Shown: piece by piece, positions 8,012 to 15,858 of the stretch
Layout of the letters: the number at the start of each line of letters is the position of its first letter
Position numbering within the stretch: the stretch's first letter is position 1
NCBI GenBank assembly: GCA_031254075.1
Contig: JAIRVD010000054.1
Coordinates: 1 to 21,206, forward strand
Length of the DNA stretch: 21,206 nucleotides
DNA from: Clostridiales bacterium
GTDB lineage: Bacteria > Bacillota > Clostridia > Lachnospirales > WQUN01
Reading direction: 5' to 3'
Translations under genes and position numbers: made by a program
The notes under the pieces: model-generated
What the model saw: the letters and a program-made list of their open reading frames with translations, nothing else
The model's database searches: none
Told to the model about the DNA's origin: nothing

Positions 8012-8803
8012 TTACCCCGCCTTTAATTCCAATCTCAATCTGTCGGCAATAAGTGCGATAAATTCGCTGTTTGTCGGTTTGCCTTTGTGATTTGAGATTG
8101 TGTATCCGAAAAGTGAATCAATGACTTCGACCTTGCCGCGGCTCCAAGCGACTTCGATTGCGTGGCGAATTGCGCGTTCTACGCGTGAAGGAGTAGTGTT
8201 GCATTTTCTGGCGATTGTGGGATAGAGTTCTTTTGTGATATAGTTAAGTATATCGAGGTCATTGACAGCCATCATGATTGCCTCGCGCATGTAGTGGTAG
8301 CCGCGAATGTGTGCGGGGACACCGATTTCGTGCAGGATTCCGGTGATTTTAGTTTCGAGATTGACTTCTTTGTTTTGGCGGCTGCGGGCGCCGACTCCTT
8401 TTTGGATTGGGCTTTTGAGTTGTTCTTTGAGCTGGCGAATGCGTGCGACAAGGGCTTCCAAATCGAACGGCTTGGCTATGTAGTACTCCGCGCCGAGTTC
8501 GATTGCCTTTTGGGTGATTTTGTCTTGCGTGATTGCCGAAAGAATAATGCAGATAGGTGCGTAGCCCTGTGCTTCGGAAAGATTCAGCTTTTCCAGAACG
8601 CCGAGTCCGTCGAGTTTTGGCATTACGCCGTCGATTATTGCGATGTCGGGTTTAAGGCTTTGGATTTTTTGGAAAGCCTCAAGTCCGTCGTAGGCAACTC
8701 CGGAAATTTCCATATCCGGTTGCTTTCCGAGGTAGTTGGTAATGGCATCGCAGAATTCTTTGTTGTCGTCCGCCATTAAAATACTCATTTTTTTGTCGCT
8801 CAG
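8012..8803 (-). CDS. spo0A: Sporulation master regulator Spo0A (probable CTG start)
   Basis: The N-terminal receiver domain has the acidic pair ADDN (D12, D13), phospho-acceptor Asp58 in IIDGVMP and conserved Lys111 in IAKPF. A linker leads to the Spo0A_C DNA-binding domain (from about residue 150), with the characteristic recognition region [20 protein letters not shown]. Phosphorylated Spo0A binds 0A boxes to start sporulation. ATG at 8788 has no correctly spaced ribosome binding site. GGAGGA (8815-8810) lies 6 nt before an in-frame CTG at 8803, and starting there adds LSDKK, giving the [12 protein letters not shown] beginning known in clostridial Spo0A. The start is therefore set at CTG8803 (263 aa); ATG8788 (258 aa) is the alternative. 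spoIVB, its common upstream neighbour, is absent; a CtpA-type protease is divergent instead. Confidence 0.96.
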   Translation of the reverse strand: MSDKKMSILMADDNKEFCDAITNYLGKQPDMEISGVAYDGLEAFQKIQSLKPDIAIIDGVMPKLDGLGVLEKLNLSEAQGYAPICIILSAITQDKITQKAIELGAEYYIAKPFDLEALVARIRQLKEQLKSPIQKGVGARSRQNKEVNLETKITGILHEIGVPAHIRGYHYMREAIMMAVNDLDILNYITKELYPTIARKCNTTPSRVERAIRHAIEVAWSRGKVEVIDSLFGYTISNHKGKPTNSEFIALIADRLRLELKAG

Positions 8804-8825
8804 TGTAGTTCCTCCCGTCGTTAAT

Positions 8826-8867
8826 TTCCAATTTCTGCCATTATAACAGGAAGAAATTGGAAGTCAA
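8826..8867 (-). promoter_or_regulatory. spo0A sigma-A promoter with an inverted repeat centred on the -10 box
   Basis: On the - strand TTGACT (8867-8862) is separated by 16 nt from TATAAT (8845-8840). A perfect 11-bp inverted repeat, TTCCAATTTCT (8826-8836) and AGAAATTGGAA (8852-8862), flanks the -10 box with 15 nt between arms and its centre at 8844. This looks like an operator for a dimeric regulator controlling spo0A. It does not match the 0A-box consensus TGTCGAA. Confidence 0.65.
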
Positions 8868-8992
8868 GCTTTTTGCGTTAGCAAATTCCAAAAAATACCA
8901 ACAATTTTTTACAAAATACGGCATGGTCATTCTCTATACTATTCACACACTGCAATACATATATATGAAGAGACACTTTCATGGAGGTAATT

Positions 8993-10195
8993 ATGGAAAA
9001 CAAAAAAGAGTTTCTGAAAGGGCTGGGGGCAGGCAGCCTGATTACCGCAATAATAGTTGTTATCGCGGCGATGGGAATTACCGTGTACGCAAAACAAATG
9101 TTTTGGCGCGGACCGGACCCTAATACAAAAATTACGGAAATTTATAACTTGCTGAATATGTATTCGATAGTGCCGTTCGATAGGGACGAAATGCTCGAAA
9201 ATATGTATAGGGGTTTTGTTGACGGCGTCGGCGACCCGTACACGCAGTATCTTGATTCGGAAGCGCTTGCGTCGTTCCGCGCAAGAACGGAAGGCACATT
9301 CGTCGGAATCGGCGTAACGATTACAACCGAACAGGACGACCCGTTTGTTACGATTTCGTCAACGTTCCACGGTGCGCCGGCGGATTTGGCGGGGCTTTTG
9401 CCGGGCGATAAAATAATGGCGGTAGACGGTGTTGACGTTGCCGGACGCGCTATCGAAGACGTCGTCGGAATGGTAACGGGTCCCGAGGGAACAATCGTTA
9501 CGATTACGATTTACCGCGATTTCGAAAACGAGCGTTTCGATGTGGAAATTATTCGCGCAACGGTGGAGGTTCCGACTGTTTTCCATGAAATGCATTATAC
9601 CCAAAACGGTTCCGTCGGCTATATTCGTCTTGAAGGCTTCGACGGCGTTACCGCAGGGCAATTCGAAGCCGCGCTTTCCGAGCTTACCGCCGATGGCATG
9701 GAAGGTCTCATCCTCGACCTGCGCAACAACCCCGGCGGACTGCTTACCAGTGTAATCGAAATCACCGACCGGCTTCTTCCCGAAGGAATTATCACATACA
9801 CAGTCGATTCGCGCGGTAACAGAGAAGATTTTCGTTCCGACGCTGCTTTCATCGACTTGCCGCTCGTTCTTCTCGTAAACGGACGCAGCGCATCAGCATC
9901 GGAAGTTCTGTCAGGTGCGGTTCGCGACACCGGACGCGGCACAATCATCGGAACCCAAACCTTTGGTAAGGGTGTTGTTCAAAACCTTCTTTACCTCTCC
10001 GACGGAACCGCAATCAAGCTGACCGTTCAAACCTATCATACTCCCAACGGCGAAAACATCCACGGCACAGGCATCGAACCCCACGTAATCGTAGAAATGT
10101 CCGAAGACCTAAGCCGCAGAATCGGCAGGCTGATGCTCGAAGAAGACATTCAACTGCAAGCCGCGCTTGAGATTATCAGTCAAAAAATGGACTAA
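8993..10195 (+). CDS. Carboxy-terminal processing protease (S41, CtpA/CtpB type)
   Basis: 400 residues from ATG8993. The ATG at 8981 is rejected because it lies immediately in front of the ribosome binding site GGAGGT (8983-8988) that serves ATG8993. An N-terminal membrane anchor spans about residues 11-33. A PDZ domain lies at about 98-180 (GTFVGIGVTI, GLLPGDKIMAVDG). The S41 catalytic domain follows, with GYIRLEGF, LILDLRNNPGG, SASASE with probable nucleophile Ser301, and TFGKG with general-base Lys326. Both catalytic residues keep the usual 25-residue spacing. The enzyme should act on the outer face of the membrane, cleaving substrate C-termini. CtpB of Bacillus works in the sporulation sigma-K checkpoint, so divergence from spo0A is suggestive only. 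Its 3' end overlaps the opposing PilN-like gene by 20 bp. Confidence 0.95.
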   Translation: MENKKEFLKGLGAGSLITAIIVVIAAMGITVYAKQMFWRGPDPNTKITEIYNLLNMYSIVPFDRDEMLENMYRGFVDGVGDPYTQYLDSEALASFRARTEGTFVGIGVTITTEQDDPFVTISSTFHGAPADLAGLLPGDKIMAVDGVDVAGRAIEDVVGMVTGPEGTIVTITIYRDFENERFDVEIIRATVEVPTVFHEMHYTQNGSVGYIRLEGFDGVTAGQFEAALSELTADGMEGLILDLRNNPGGLLTSVIEITDRLLPEGIITYTVDSRGNREDFRSDAAFIDLPLVLLVNGRSASASEVLSGAVRDTGRGTIIGTQTFGKGVVQNLLYLSDGTAIKLTVQTYHTPNGENIHGTGIEPHVIVEMSEDLSRRIGRLMLEEDIQLQAALEIISQKMD

Positions 10196-10691
10196 TCCGA
10201 ATCTCGTATGTATAATCCCCATCCTGCATACGCGTTACGCGCCCCTGTTGTACGTATGTAAAAATTTCTGAAAGGCTCGCTCTGTACGCTTCAACGGCGA
10301 GCAAATCCTCCGCAATTCCCGCTACTATAATTTCAGCCGCATTGTATTCTAAACGCGCTAAAGCCGCTCCTTCCGGGGCGGCTTCTATTATTTGGTCAAG
10401 CCATTCGCTGTTAAAAACATTCGCATAAATTTCTTCCGAATATTCCAACACCACACGCGCGGCGTACAATTCTTCTGCAATTTCCATCGGCATGGAATCA
10501 AATGCGGCAATCCGCGCGGAAAGCTCGCGGGAGTAATTCCATGTTTCGCGTTCTGCTATTTTCAAAGTAAAGACAATCGCAATCAAAACCAAAAGAATAA
10601 AAATTTGCGCAATCGCCATAATTTTTATTCTTTTTCTTGATGTTTTCGCGTTTTGCGCCCATGGCGGGAGAAGGTCAATTTGCCGTTTCAT
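10176..10691 (-). CDS. PilN-like bitopic membrane protein
   Basis: 171 residues starting MKRQIDLLPPWAQ, the (I/V)(N/D)LLP opening of PilN/GspL-C type proteins. A basic stretch (KTSRKRIK) is followed by one membrane segment at about residues 27-46, then a long helical region and an alpha/beta C-terminal domain with Leu/Ala-rich periodicity. Known relatives form part of the inner-membrane platform of type IV pili. ATG10691 overlaps the secDF stop codon (ATGA), so the two are translationally coupled; longer upstream starts would run into secDF. No other pilus gene is in the window, so the function is inferred only from the fold-like pattern. The stop codon side overlaps ctpA on the opposite strand. 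Confidence 0.7.
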   Translation of the reverse strand: MKRQIDLLPPWAQNAKTSRKRIKIMAIAQIFILLVLIAIVFTLKIAERETWNYSRELSARIAAFDSMPMEIAEELYAARVVLEYSEEIYANVFNSEWLDQIIEAAPEGAALARLEYNAAEIIVAGIAEDLLAVEAYRASLSEIFTYVQQGRVTRMQDGDYTYEIRISPFFD

Positions 10692-12898
10692 TTGCCGAGC
10701 TTCACGGCTTTTTTCTCTTTCAGCATCATGTACCAAGCCGAGCCGGAGAGGCATACGGACGAATATGCGCCAAACAGCAGACCAACCATGATTGGCAAGG
10801 TAAAGTCGCGAATAGCGGCGACGCCGATTACATATAGCATAAAGACGGCGATGAAGGAAGAAATTGTCGAAAACAAAGTACGGCGAAGGGTTTGCGAAAC
10901 GCTTGTATTAATTAGAAGAGAATGCGACGCCTTTGGAATACGCGTGCGGTTTTCGCGGATGCGGTCGAAGATGATGATTGTGGCGTTGATTGAGTAGCCG
11001 AGTGTCGTGAGCATAACGGCGATGAAAGCGTAATTAAGCGGAATGCGCAGAATTGCATAGATGCACAGCACGACGAGGGCGTCGTGGATTTGTGCGAGAA
11101 CCGCGCTTGCGCCGGTGCGGACATCGCGGAAGCGAATGGAGATATATACAAGCATTCCGAGGCTTGCGATAGCCATTGCCATGATTGCGGAGCGGCGCAT
11201 AGCCGCGCTTACGGCGGGGCTTACGTCGGCGTAGTCGAAATTTTCGGGGTTTAAACTATAGCGTTCGGAGAGTTGAGCAATCAGGTCTTGTCGAATGGCG
11301 GCGTCAACTTGTGTTGTGCGAATCATAACTTCGTTTGTACCCAGAATTTGCTGAACCTGCGGAGCGGATTCGCCGGTTACATTGCGAACAATTGCTTCGA
11401 TGTCGCTGTTTTCAAAAGGTTGTCCGATGTCAACTTGGAAGGACGTTCCGCCGGAAAATTCTACGTCGAGGTTGAAGAAGCCCGTTCCGCCAAAACCGTG
11501 TGCGAGCATGAAAATAATTCCGGCAATTAAAATTGATGCCGAAAACACAAAATAATATTTTCTGTTTTCAACGATTGATTTCGGAACGGTGTCATCGACG
11601 GGTTCGGGTTTGCCTTCGGCTTTCGCATTAATCAGTGCGTCCTTTTGTTTTTGCGAAATAATATGTGACGCTTTAACAACTCCGAGGTCCATTAAGCAAA
11701 CCGTAATGATTCGCGTAATAAAAAGGCAGGTCAGCATACTCACAAGAATTCCGATAATCAGCATTTGCGCAAATCCCATAATCGGACCCGTTCCGAGCCA
11801 AAAAAGAACAAAGCCCGCAATCAGTGTTGTGACATTGCTGTCGATAATCGCGGGCAACGCGCGGCGATATCCCGTGCGCATCGCGGAACGAAGCGATTTT
11901 CCGAGCGCGATTTCCTCGCGGATGCGTTCGAAAATAACAATATTTGCGTCGGTCGCCATTCCTATGGAAAGAATCAGCCCCGCGATACCCGGCAAACTCA
12001 GCGTTATTCCGAGTACGGAAATTAAAAATAATACAATTGCTACATATATTATAAGCGCGAAGTCGGCGCAAATCCCCATCGTGCGGTAAAAAATTGCCAT
12101 AAACACAAGCACGAGAAGAAGCCCGATTGCTCCGGCGATTATGCTTGTTTGCAACGCGTCCGCGCCGAGCCGGGCTCCAATTTGGTTAAAGCTGATTACA
12201 TTAAGCGCGAACGGCAACGAGCCTTGCTGAATATTAGTTGCGAGTTGCAACGCGCTGTCGAATGTCATGTCGCCGCCGGAAATTATTGCGCGTCCGTCGG
12301 TTATAACGGCGTTAATAACCGGCGCGCTGATTAATTCGTCATCCATGAAAATAAATGTCTGCCGTCCGAGATTCGCCTGCGTTACCTGCGCGAAAATTCG
12401 CGAACCTGTATCGTCGAAATTCAAACTTACCGCAACGCCGTTTTCAAGTTCGGCACCCGTTATTCTTCGCGCGCTTTCAACGTTTGCTCCGGTAAGAAAA
12501 ACACTTCCGTCTGCGTCCGCGAACATCAGCATCGCCGTCGCGCCGATTTCCGCCACTGCGGCTTCCGCATCTTCAACACCCGGAATGTCAACGCGAATTT
12601 GCCGTGTTCCTTCCGATACGACGTCTGCTTCCAAATAACCGCGCCTGTCCAATCTGCCGCGCATCAACGACTGCGCCGCCGCGATTTCATCCGCCGAAGG
12701 ATTTTCTGTATCCGCTTCATATAAAATACTTACTCCGCCGCGCAAGTCCAAGCCTTGACGAATATTACGCACACCCCATACGCTGATAAATTCGCCATCC
12801 TTCCTCCACGGAACGCCAAACACATTTGCTAAAATCAAAACAGTGGTTCCGAATATAATCAAAAACCAAATTATCGCGCTTTTCAAATATTTGTTCAT
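10688..12898 (-). CDS. secDF: SecDF fused protein-export membrane protein
   Basis: 736 residues, the length of natural SecD-SecF fusions. The SecD part (to about residue 420) has an N-terminal membrane segment, the periplasmic P1 region beginning QGLDLRGGVSILYEAD, and five membrane helices with GMATDANIVIFERIREE carrying the proton-relay aspartate. The SecF part starts near residue 440 with FSASILIAGIIF, then VEFSGGTSF and GYSINATIIIFDRIREN. SecDF uses the proton (or sodium) gradient to help pull preproteins through SecYEG on the outer side. ATG12898 is preceded by AAGGAG. The PilN-like gene follows with an ATGA overlap. secD is often found near yajC or tgt; neither is here. Confidence 0.97.
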   Translation of the reverse strand: MNKYLKSAIIWFLIIFGTTVLILANVFGVPWRKDGEFISVWGVRNIRQGLDLRGGVSILYEADTENPSADEIAAAQSLMRGRLDRRGYLEADVVSEGTRQIRVDIPGVEDAEAAVAEIGATAMLMFADADGSVFLTGANVESARRITGAELENGVAVSLNFDDTGSRIFAQVTQANLGRQTFIFMDDELISAPVINAVITDGRAIISGGDMTFDSALQLATNIQQGSLPFALNVISFNQIGARLGADALQTSIIAGAIGLLLVLVFMAIFYRTMGICADFALIIYVAIVLFLISVLGITLSLPGIAGLILSIGMATDANIVIFERIREEIALGKSLRSAMRTGYRRALPAIIDSNVTTLIAGFVLFWLGTGPIMGFAQMLIIGILVSMLTCLFITRIITVCLMDLGVVKASHIISQKQKDALINAKAEGKPEPVDDTVPKSIVENRKYYFVFSASILIAGIIFMLAHGFGGTGFFNLDVEFSGGTSFQVDIGQPFENSDIEAIVRNVTGESAPQVQQILGTNEVMIRTTQVDAAIRQDLIAQLSERYSLNPENFDYADVSPAVSAAMRRSAIMAMAIASLGMLVYISIRFRDVRTGASAVLAQIHDALVVLCIYAILRIPLNYAFIAVMLTTLGYSINATIIIFDRIRENRTRIPKASHSLLINTSVSQTLRRTLFSTISSFIAVFMLYVIGVAAIRDFTLPIMVGLLFGAYSSVCLSGSAWYMMLKEKKAVKLGK

Positions 12899-12931
12899 TT
12901 TTTTTCTCCTTGTTATTTTTTTCTCCGAGGA

Positions 12932-12940
12932 ATTATATCA
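12932..12940 (-). promoter_or_regulatory. Extended -10 promoter of secDF
   Basis: The - strand reads TGATATAAT, a perfect TATAAT with the TGn extension. No good -35 lies 16-18 nt upstream, consistent with an extended -10 promoter. It lies about 35 nt upstream of the secDF start codon. Confidence 0.55.
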
Positions 12941-12996
12941 CAAAATTTCTGATTGCTACATAAAATAAACGAGCATGTAAACAGATTAAATGAAAA

Positions 12997-13089
12997 CGGT
13001 TTTGACAGTGTTGAAACTGCGAACGCTTCAACGCAGTTCTCGGCGACAGGCAAGACCGATTGGTAATCTGTCAGGGAGCGGGTTTTGCC
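12997..13089 (+). promoter_or_regulatory. Folded leader of ytaF with alternative helices (riboswitch-like)
   Basis: The segment AAGACC in GGCAAGACC (13049-13057) can pair in two exclusive ways. Upstream, AAGACCG (13052-13058) pairs with CGGTTTT (12997-13003), closing a domain that contains a 7-bp hairpin AACTGCG/CGCAGTT (13015-13021, 13032-13038). Downstream, all nine bases pair with GGTTTTGCC (13081-13089) immediately before the ATG, placing the ribosome binding site GGGAG (13074-13078) in the loop. A third helix, GACAG/CTGTC (13045-13049, 13068-13072), competes. This is the logic of a translational on/off switch. The canonical GGGGAGTAG of the manganese riboswitch yybP-ykoY is absent. Confidence 0.45.
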
Positions 13090-13713
13090 ATGTATGCGTT
13101 AGTGGAAGCGATGGTGCTTGCGTCAAGTCTTTCCGTTGACGCATTTACGGCGGGATTTGCTTACGGAAGCAAAAAAATTCGTATTCCGATGAGTTCGCTT
13201 CATATAATAAATATAGTTTGTTGCGCGATTATCGGCATCGCAATGTTCTTCGGACATTTGGCAAAGCCGTTTCTTTCGGACGGATTCGCTGCGGCGGTTG
13301 GGTTTACCATTTTATTTTTAATGGGAATCGCAAAACTTCTGGACGGAATCATCAAGGCGTGCATTCGAAAACACACCGAGAAAGAAGTTAAATTCTCGAT
13401 GTTTGACATTCAATTTATTCTGCATGTCTACGCGAATCCCGAAGCCGCCGATGCCGACGTCTCCAAACACATCTCGGCGGGCGAAGCAGTCGCGCTTTCG
13501 CTCTCACTCTCTCTCGACGGAATGGCTGTGGGTTTCGCCGCTGTTCTCGCCGGAATAAATCCGTGGGCGTTGCTCGGTGCGTCGCTTTTCACAAACATCG
13601 CCGCAATCGTTCTCGGACGAAAAATCGGACACTCCCTCGCGGAAAAACTTCCGTTCAACATCTCTTGGGTCGGCGGAATTGTGCTGATTGCGTTAGCGTT
13701 TAGTCGGTTATAG
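13090..13713 (+). CDS. ytaF: Sporulation membrane protein YtaF (MntP-related)
   Basis: 207 residues from ATG13090 (GGGAG site 11 nt upstream); an in-frame upstream TTG at 13060 lacks a ribosome binding site and disrupts the conserved start. It has about six membrane helices in two pseudo-symmetric halves, each with the ALSxDxF-like motif: ASSLSVDAFTAGFAYG near residue 12 and SLSLSLDGMAVGFAAV near 140. The loop between them carries the YtaF-typical acidic DADVSKHISAGEA, resembling an EF-hand loop, which separates it from true MntP manganese exporters. YtaF is a sporulation-associated membrane protein of unknown biochemical role; cation transport is a plausible inference from the fold. The folded leader suggests post-transcriptional control. 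Confidence 0.88.
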   Translation: MYALVEAMVLASSLSVDAFTAGFAYGSKKIRIPMSSLHIINIVCCAIIGIAMFFGHLAKPFLSDGFAAAVGFTILFLMGIAKLLDGIIKACIRKHTEKEVKFSMFDIQFILHVYANPEAADADVSKHISAGEAVALSLSLSLDGMAVGFAAVLAGINPWALLGASLFTNIAAIVLGRKIGHSLAEKLPFNISWVGGIVLIALAFSRL

Positions 13714-13731
13714 TCGAATATACCCATCGCG

Positions 13732-13835
13732 GGGCGCGGAAAACGTTCGCTGCACCCGGTTAGTTGTTTCGCTCGGGAAGCCGCTGTTTTCCTGACATTT
13801 ATCTTATTCGTTGATGAAATGACCACTCCGCGCCC
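13732..13835 (+). ncRNA. Candidate structured RNA element between ytaF and the V-ATPase B gene
   Basis: GGGCGCGGA (13732-13740) and TCCGCGCCC (13827-13835) are perfectly complementary and close a domain of about 100 nt. Inside, GGAAAAC/GTTTTCC (13738-13744, 13786-13792) partly competes with the closing stem, CCCG/CGGG (13755-13758, 13774-13777) forms an internal hairpin, and CATTT/AAATG bounds another. It ends about 8 nt before the ribosome binding site of the next gene. No class I recognise matches. The strand is assigned from the downstream gene and is not otherwise determined. Confidence 0.4.
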
Positions 13836-13856
13836 ACGAAGAACAGAGGTGTTTGA

Positions 13857-15164
13857 ATGGAATATTTCGGTTTAAGTGAAATTCGCAGCAATTTGGTTTT
13901 CGTCAGCGGCGTAGGTGAAGCGGCGTTCGATGAGATTGTGGAAATCAAAGCGGGCGAAGTAAAATCGCGAATCGGACGAGTTATTCAGATTGACGGGGAT
14001 GTTGCGGTGATTTTGGTTTTTGAGGGTGCGCGAGAGCTTACGCTAGAGAAGACATCGGTAAAGTTTACGGGGCGGCTTTTGGAAATTGGGCTTACGGAAG
14101 AAATATTGGGGCGGGAATTTGACGGGCTTTCGCGTCCGCGCGATGGACTTGGGCGGGTTTTTGCGAAGGAGTATCGCGAGATTAGCGGTGTGGCGTTGAA
14201 TCCTGTTGAGAGAATTTATCCGCGTAATTACATACATACGGGGTTTTCGGCGATTGATTGTTTGGCGACATTGATACGCGGTCAGAAGCTTCCGATATTT
14301 TCGTGCGACGGACTTCCGCATGATAAACTTGCGGCGCAAATTGCAACGCAGGCGAAAATTTCCGGCGATGAAAAGTTTGCGGTAGTTTTTGCGGCTATGG
14401 GAATTGGGCATGACGCGGCGGAATTTTTTCGTCGAACGTTTATTGAGAGTGGGCAATACGAGCGCACGGTAATGTTTTTGAATATGGCAAATGACCCGCC
14501 GACAGAGCGTGTTGCGACGCCGCGCTTCGCGCTGACTGCGGCGGAATATCTTGCGTATGACTGCGGCTATCATGTGTTGGTGATTCTGACAGATATGACG
14601 GCTTACGCCGAAGCCTTGCGCGAAATTTCATCTGTACGCGGCGAAATTCCGGGGCGGAAGGGGTTCCCGGGTTATATGTATTCCGACCTTGCCTCGCTTT
14701 ACGAACGCGCCGGCATTCGCAAGGGTAAGGCGGGTTCGATTACGCAGATTCCAATTCTTACAATGCCGGGCGAAGATATTACGCATCCGATTCCCGACCT
14801 CACGGGCTACATAACGGAAGGGCAAATCGTCCTCGACCGCGCGCTGCATTTGAAGGGAATTTTTCCGCCGATTAATGTTCTTCCGTCGCTTTCGCGTCTT
14901 ATGAAGGACGGCATCGGCGAAAATTTTACGACAAAAGAACACCCCGCCATAGCCGCAAAATTATTTGCGGCATATGCCGGGGTAGGGGATGTACGTTCGC
15001 TTGCGTCGGTAATCGGTGAAGAAGATTTAGCCGAAACGGATAAAATATTTTTAAAATTCGGTCGTCGTTTCGAAGAGGAATTTTTGCATCAAAACGAAAA
15101 TCGCACAATGGTGCAGACGCTTGAATTAGCTCAACGACTTCTTCAATGCCAAACGAGCGCGTGA
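13857..15164 (+). CDS. ntpB: V-type ATP synthase subunit B (orphan, C-terminus short)
   Basis: 435 residues covering the beta-barrel, nucleotide-binding and most of the helical domains of the non-catalytic B subunit. Landmarks are [23 protein letters not shown] with the degenerate P-loop at about residue 150, [69 protein letters not shown] and LPSLSRLM with probable arginine finger Arg347. Usual B subunits read SGSGLPH; here it is SCDGLPH. The protein ends at [14 protein letters not shown], about 18-25 residues before the usual C-terminus, and its 3' end overlaps an opposing sigma-factor gene by 39 bp. In known operons B sits between A and D with I, K, E, C and F nearby; none is adjacent here. 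GAGGTG precedes the ATG. Confidence 0.93.
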   Translation: MEYFGLSEIRSNLVFVSGVGEAAFDEIVEIKAGEVKSRIGRVIQIDGDVAVILVFEGARELTLEKTSVKFTGRLLEIGLTEEILGREFDGLSRPRDGLGRVFAKEYREISGVALNPVERIYPRNYIHTGFSAIDCLATLIRGQKLPIFSCDGLPHDKLAAQIATQAKISGDEKFAVVFAAMGIGHDAAEFFRRTFIESGQYERTVMFLNMANDPPTERVATPRFALTAAEYLAYDCGYHVLVILTDMTAYAEALREISSVRGEIPGRKGFPGYMYSDLASLYERAGIRKGKAGSITQIPILTMPGEDITHPIPDLTGYITEGQIVLDRALHLKGIFPPINVLPSLSRLMKDGIGENFTTKEHPAIAAKLFAAYAGVGDVRSLASVIGEEDLAETDKIFLKFGRRFEEEFLHQNENRTMVQTLELAQRLLQCQTSA

Positions 15165-15644
15165 TAGTCGTGATTTTACCGTGCCGACGGAAATTTTCAG
15201 CGCGTCGGAGAGCTCGTCGTATGATAAGCCTTGCATATCGCGCAGAATTATTACCATGCGGTGGTCTTCCTGCAAATCGTCAATCGCGCTGAGAATTTCA
15301 CGAACACGTTCGTTTGCTGCGGCGTTTTCTTCCGCCGAGGGTAGGGGAGTGAGAAGGGTTTCTTCGGTCAACTCGCAGGTTTGCGGGCGGCGTTTTCGCA
15401 ACGCGTCAAGGCAGACGCGAGCGGTAACGGTGCAAATCCATGCTTTTAGATTGCCACCCTCGGGCAGTTTTACGTGCGGAATTCCCGTATAAATTTTTAT
15501 CGCGGCTTCTTGGCTCGCGTCCATTACGTCGTCGGGATTTTTAAAATATCTTCGCGCAATAAAATAAATAAGTTTTTGATATTTTTTCAAAATTTCTTCA
15601 AACGGATATTTTGAATTTAATAGAATTTCGTCAGACTTTTCCAA
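15126..15644 (-). CDS. ECF-type sigma-70 family RNA polymerase sigma factor
   Basis: 172 residues. Region 2 is at about residues 15-90 ([35 protein letters not shown], then [21 protein letters not shown]). After a variable linker, region 4 is at about 115-170 with the helix-turn-helix [32 protein letters not shown]. Regions 1 and 3 are missing, as in extracytoplasmic-function sigma factors. TTG15644 is the start: an in-frame TGA lies 18 nt upstream, and AGGAAA precedes it at acceptable spacing. No anti-sigma gene follows; downstream is the oppositely oriented ATPase B gene, overlapped by 39 bp. It lies directly behind the 6S-like RNA and may receive read-through transcription from it. Confidence 0.94.
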   Translation of the reverse strand: MEKSDEILLNSKYPFEEILKKYQKLIYFIARRYFKNPDDVMDASQEAAIKIYTGIPHVKLPEGGNLKAWICTVTARVCLDALRKRRPQTCELTEETLLTPLPSAEENAAANERVREILSAIDDLQEDHRMVIILRDMQGLSYDELSDALKISVGTVKSRLSRARLALKKSLS

Positions 15645-15668
15645 GGTAAAAATTTCCTTTCAAACTGC

Positions 15669-15852
15669 AAAAAAATAACCCGGAGTGCCGGTCCTATATT
15701 TTGACACCTAGCCTAAAGGCTAGGTGGGTGTCCGCAACAGAGATTCCGTCTTCCGTTCGAGACGGCACGACGTAGGCTGTGTGTATAAATAGGACTCCCG
15801 TTTCGCGTCTGTAGGTTCAAAATAATAGGTTATCGAGCATCCCAGGCTCTGT
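15669..15852 (-). ncRNA. ssrS: 6S RNA candidate
   Basis: On the - strand a transcript of about 184 nt runs from a TATAAT promoter to a stretch of seven T. Its ends pair: ATAACC with GGTTAT, then GGAGT with ACTCC and TCCTAT with ATAGGA around a CCGGC bulge. This forms a long interrupted closing stem. The apex is the hairpin CCGTCTC/GAGACGG-like (15746-15765). Between them the 3' strand of the central bubble holds the hairpin ACCTAGCC/GGCTAGGT (15707-15725), preceded by GGACACCC. Length, end pairing, open central bubble and the small hairpin in its 3' strand are the hallmarks of 6S RNA, which mimics an open promoter and sequesters sigma-A RNA polymerase. Assigned by structure and remembered family motifs, not by a covariance search. 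Confidence 0.72.
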
Positions 15853-15858
15853 AAAAAT

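Noticed and set aside
8294-8779. A 161-residue open frame antisense to spo0A
   Set aside because: It is a shadow of conserved Spo0A codons and lacks a start signal.
12997-13089. Calling the ytaF leader a canonical yybP-ykoY manganese riboswitch
   Set aside because: The GGGGAGTAG block and its matching closing stem are not present; only the general alternative-pairing logic and a CAAGACC-like segment are seen, which is too little.
13060-13089. TTG at 13060 as the start of YtaF
   Set aside because: No ribosome binding site precedes it, and GGGAG lies downstream, in front of ATG13090, where the conserved N-terminus begins.
13090-13713. Naming the protein MntP
   Set aside because: The acidic DADVSKHISAGEA loop and overall layout fit YtaF better than the shorter manganese exporter.
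13428-13826. A 132-residue - strand frame covering the ytaF 3' end and the structured element
   Set aside because: The part inside ytaF mirrors its codons, there is no ribosome binding site, and the intergenic portion is better explained by base pairing.
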